Positions 6,207-8,284 of a stretch of DNA of 8,284 bases are shown here, piece by piece. The notes under the pieces were generated by a model. That model had not been told where the DNA came from. It ran no database searches and was given only the letters and a program-made list of their open reading frames with translations. The stretch is from the NCBI GenBank assembly GCA_964405925.1, contig CAYOQG010000263.1, positions 1-8,284 on the forward strand. Direction: 5' to 3'. Numbering within the stretch: the stretch's first letter is position 1; every line of letters starts with the position of its first letter. The position numbers and the translations under genes were made by a program. The stretch comes from GCA-020344555 sp964405925 (GTDB lineage: Bacteria > Planctomycetota > Phycisphaerae > UBA1845).

Positions 6207-8284
6207 CTACGGCTTGAGCACGAATGCTGAGTGGAGTTCTGCATAGTCGTAGAGGTCAACATCGCCGTCGGATTCGAAGTCGAAGACCTTACAACACGGG
6301 CACAGGTAGTCTGGCTGCTGTTCAGTCACACACGTCTGCAGCGCAGCGAAGTCAACCATGTCAAGCCCACCGTCGCGGTCAAAGTCACCCATCACGAGAG
6401 GTCGATTGGTGATGAAGTAGTGAAACCCGATGTCGACGACACCAATATCAGCACTCTCGTCGCTTCGAGTCGTCATCGTGCCGAGGCCAACTGCCGCGGC
6501 AACGCTGCTACCAGAACCGACACACGGGCTATCCGCTGCCTGCCCGGCGGATACTTGGCTCAAGTAGAGGCAGCCCGCTGGGCCGACGACAAACAGCGGA
6601 TCATCGGCAAAAACCGACCGACCCCAAACCTGCTGGCAACCATCTTCCTCGGATATCGCTCTCCACCCGTTCTGCAAGTTGGTGTAGGAAACGTTGAGGT
6701 CCGACGCCTCGACGAGTGCCACAGCCGAGCCTTGCGGAGCCTTGTTCTCCCATAGGATGCAGTTGGTGAGCACCACACTGCTCAAATGGCTGAAGATCCC
6801 ACCTCCTGCAGCATCGGCCGTACAGTCGCTTATCGTGCAATTCGCCAGCGCGGCGCTGCCCATCACGCAATAGAGTGCACCCCCTGTGGCATCGGCTCGA
6901 CAACCGCTAAACAGGCAGTTAGCCAGCGTCAAGTCGCCGGCGTGCCAAAAGACCCCACCTCCTGCACCGGAGGTACAGTCTGTAAATGAGCAGTTGGTCA
7001 GTATGAGCGTGCCTTGAGTGTTGAGAAGTGCGCCGCCGTTGGCAATCGCGCGATTTCGGCTAAACGAACAGCCTGTCAATGTCGGGGTGCTGGCGAAATT
7101 CACCATCCCTCCGCCATATCCGGCAGTGTTCTCCGCGAAGACACACCTGACGAATGTCGGCTTGCTACGGGTAAAGTTGTAAAGCCCGCCTCCGGAGTTA
7201 CCAGCAGAGTTTTGGATGAAGGCACAGTTCGTTAGCGTAGGGCTACTCATGCGGCCGTTGTACATGGCCCCTCCGCCCCATCTGGCCCAGTTGCGGCGAA
7301 AAGTGCAGTTCACCAGAGTCGGGCTGCTGCCCTCGCTGTAAACGCCCCCACCCCGGTCGTGAGGTTCGCCAGAGTCAGCGTTACCAGACTCGATGACAAA
7401 ACCATCGAGAACCGCACTGCTGCCAACTCCAACGGCGGTGACAACGTGGTAGCTGCTGGGGCCAGTGCTTCCAGGTTCAACGCCGGATTCACTCAGATCA
7501 CCTGTGAGGATCGAAGCGTTCCTCTCCAGGTTGCGCTGGTCTGGGTTCGATGATGCTACCCCGGCATAACCTCCCTTTACTGCGATGCCGCTTTGCAGCT
7601 GAAAAGTAGCAGTACGTTCGCCTGGTGTCTGGCCTGCCCCCTCATCGGGTCTGTACGTTCCCCGTGCTACGCGAATCTCCTGAACAGACCAGCCCAGCTT
7701 AGCTGCGGTATCCAGCGCATCCTGCAGGTGTTTGTATGCGTCTCCCCAGCTTCGACCGTCACCGGCGCCGGTCGCATTCGGATCCACGAAAAGGACTACG
7801 CATTCATCAGGAATGGCATCGCTGTTTTCATCGTCCGATTCGCCAGACGCGATGTCACATTCGTCAGGTATGCCGTTGATATTACAGTCTTCGCTGAAGT
7901 GATGGGCTACATCTCGGATGTCCGATGCGCCGTTGCGGTTACAGTCGCGTGCAGTGTGCGTGACGTAGACTGTGTCCAGTCCGATCTTCGAACAGCCATA
8001 CTCAATCCGCATGTAACCGCTTTCCCCCCAATCGGACCCCCAGGAGTTGCGAAAGATCCAGACGCCGTTGCTGCCCTGGGTATCGTCCCAGCCAACCAAC
8101 ACACCGGCATGGTTGACCGACCCGTAGTTCGCGCAGGCGTTGAAGACGCCCCCATTGTATGCCACGAAGGGGCCGTTGACACAAACACTCACCACCACCG
8201 GGCCGTGATTCAAGATCGCTTGTTTGATCTGATTCGCATCTGGAACATCCAGTCGATCACCGACGTAAGTCCACGAGTCAAGAC
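6207..8284 (-). CDS. Papain-like (C1) peptidase fused to beta-helix and dockerin; N-terminus outside the window
   Basis: The frame is open from the right edge to a TAG at 6209-6207. A TTG at 8213 is internal: the peptidase fold already continues upstream with LDSWTYVGDRLDVPDANQ. Counting from 8213, the catalytic His of a C1 cysteine peptidase is residue 35 in SVNHAGVLVGW (codon 8111-8109) and the catalytic Asn is residue 56 in FRNSWGSDWGESGYMRI. The active-site Cys and oxyanion Gln must lie beyond the window. Residues 88-138 hold calcium-loop motifs (DCNRNG, DCNINGIPDECD, DAIPDEC). A right-handed beta-helix follows, opening with LFVDPNATGAGDGRSWGDAY at about 140. It has eight near-regular coils and closes with the ADIGVVDIGFHY signature common in such proteins. 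The last 65 residues are a two-repeat dockerin: GDFDRDGGLDMVDFAAL at about 606 and FDFESDGDVDLYDYAEL at about 643, each with spaced Asp for calcium. The protein is probably secreted and degrades or binds extracellular protein or polysaccharide; substrate unknown. Confidence 0.92.
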   Translation of the reverse strand, partial: LDSWTYVGDRLDVPDANQIKQAILNHGPVVVSVCVNGPFVAYNGGVFNACANYGSVNHAGVLVGWDDTQGSNGVWIFRNSWGSDWGESGYMRIEYGCSKIGLDTVYVTHTARDCNRNGASDIRDVAHHFSEDCNINGIPDECDIASGESDDENSDAIPDECVVLFVDPNATGAGDGRSWGDAYKHLQDALDTAAKLGWSVQEIRVARGTYRPDEGAGQTPGERTATFQLQSGIAVKGGYAGVASSNPDQRNLERNASILTGDLSESGVEPGSTGPSSYHVVTAVGVGSSAVLDGFVIESGNADSGEPHDRGGGVYSEGSSPTLVNCTFRRNWARWGGGAMYNGRMSSPTLTNCAFIQNSAGNSGGGLYNFTRSKPTFVRCVFAENTAGYGGGMVNFASTPTLTGCSFSRNRAIANGGALLNTQGTLILTNCSFTDCTSGAGGGVFWHAGDLTLANCLFSGCRADATGGALYCVMGSAALANCTISDCTADAAGGGIFSHLSSVVLTNCILWENKAPQGSAVALVEASDLNVSYTNLQNGWRAISEEDGCQQVWGRSVFADDPLFVVGPAGCLYLSQVSAGQAADSPCVGSGSSVAAAVGLGTMTTRSDESADIGVVDIGFHYFITNRPLVMGDFDRDGGLDMVDFAALQTCVTEQQPDYLCPCCKVFDFESDGDVDLYDYAELHSAFVLKP
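6702..7325 (-). repeat. Eight beta-helix coil repeats of 25-27 residues
   Basis: In the peptidase fusion, eight consecutive units follow the pattern P-T-L-x-N-C-x-F-x-x-N-x(5-7)-GGG-x(8-9), with lengths 27, 27, 25, 26, 25, 26, 26 and 26 residues. Each unit is one turn of a right-handed parallel beta-helix. The Cys after the first strand is kept in all eight, and units 5-7 add a second Cys five residues later (TDC, SGC, SDC). The repeat is clear in protein but diverged in DNA, so it is old. Confidence 0.85.

Overview
The window looks like a piece of a Planctomycetota chromosome, probably of the Phycisphaerae type. I base this on family resemblance, not on a search. It holds very large secreted mosaic proteins with short Cys-rich modules (CC-x-G-x-C, CDDG-x-x-C), calcium-loop segments of the form DCN-x-NG-IPDEC, a right-handed beta-helix of the kind common in that phylum, and dockerin or dockerin-like C-termini. 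Base composition is moderately GC-rich. There are no mobile elements, tRNAs, rRNAs or CRISPR arrays.

Layout. (1) Positions 1-410, minus strand: the start of a membrane-anchored protein that runs off the left edge. Its first 136 codons show a short cytoplasmic N-terminus, one transmembrane helix, an HtrA-like ARPAVVSIE stretch and an acidic Ser/Ala/Pro linker with an 18-bp tandem repeat. (2) Positions 411-1064: a divergent intergenic region of about 650 bp with a good ribosome binding site at each end, a weak promoter candidate and no convincing gene. (3) Positions 1065-5792, plus strand: a 1575-residue exported protein. It consists of Cys-rich modules, two undescribed beta-rich domains, a Cys-free segment that reads like a 12-strand outer-membrane beta-meander, another beta domain and a dockerin-like tail. 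(4) Positions 5793-6206: a convergent intergenic region with small hairpins. (5) Positions 6207-8284, minus strand: a protein whose N-terminus lies beyond the right edge. It fuses the C-terminal half of a papain-like (C1) peptidase to a calcium-loop linker, a beta-helix with a cysteine ladder, and a two-repeat dockerin.

All three genes act at or outside the cell membrane. The minus gene at the left is divergent from the large Cys-rich gene, which in turn converges on the peptidase gene, so no two of them share a transcript here. The common theme is envelope or extracellular proteolysis plus surface display. Both large proteins end in a helix-loop calcium-type module, so a shared sorting or assembly partner is possible, but no cohesin is visible in the window. 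The most unusual element is the beta-barrel-like segment inside the Cys-rich protein.
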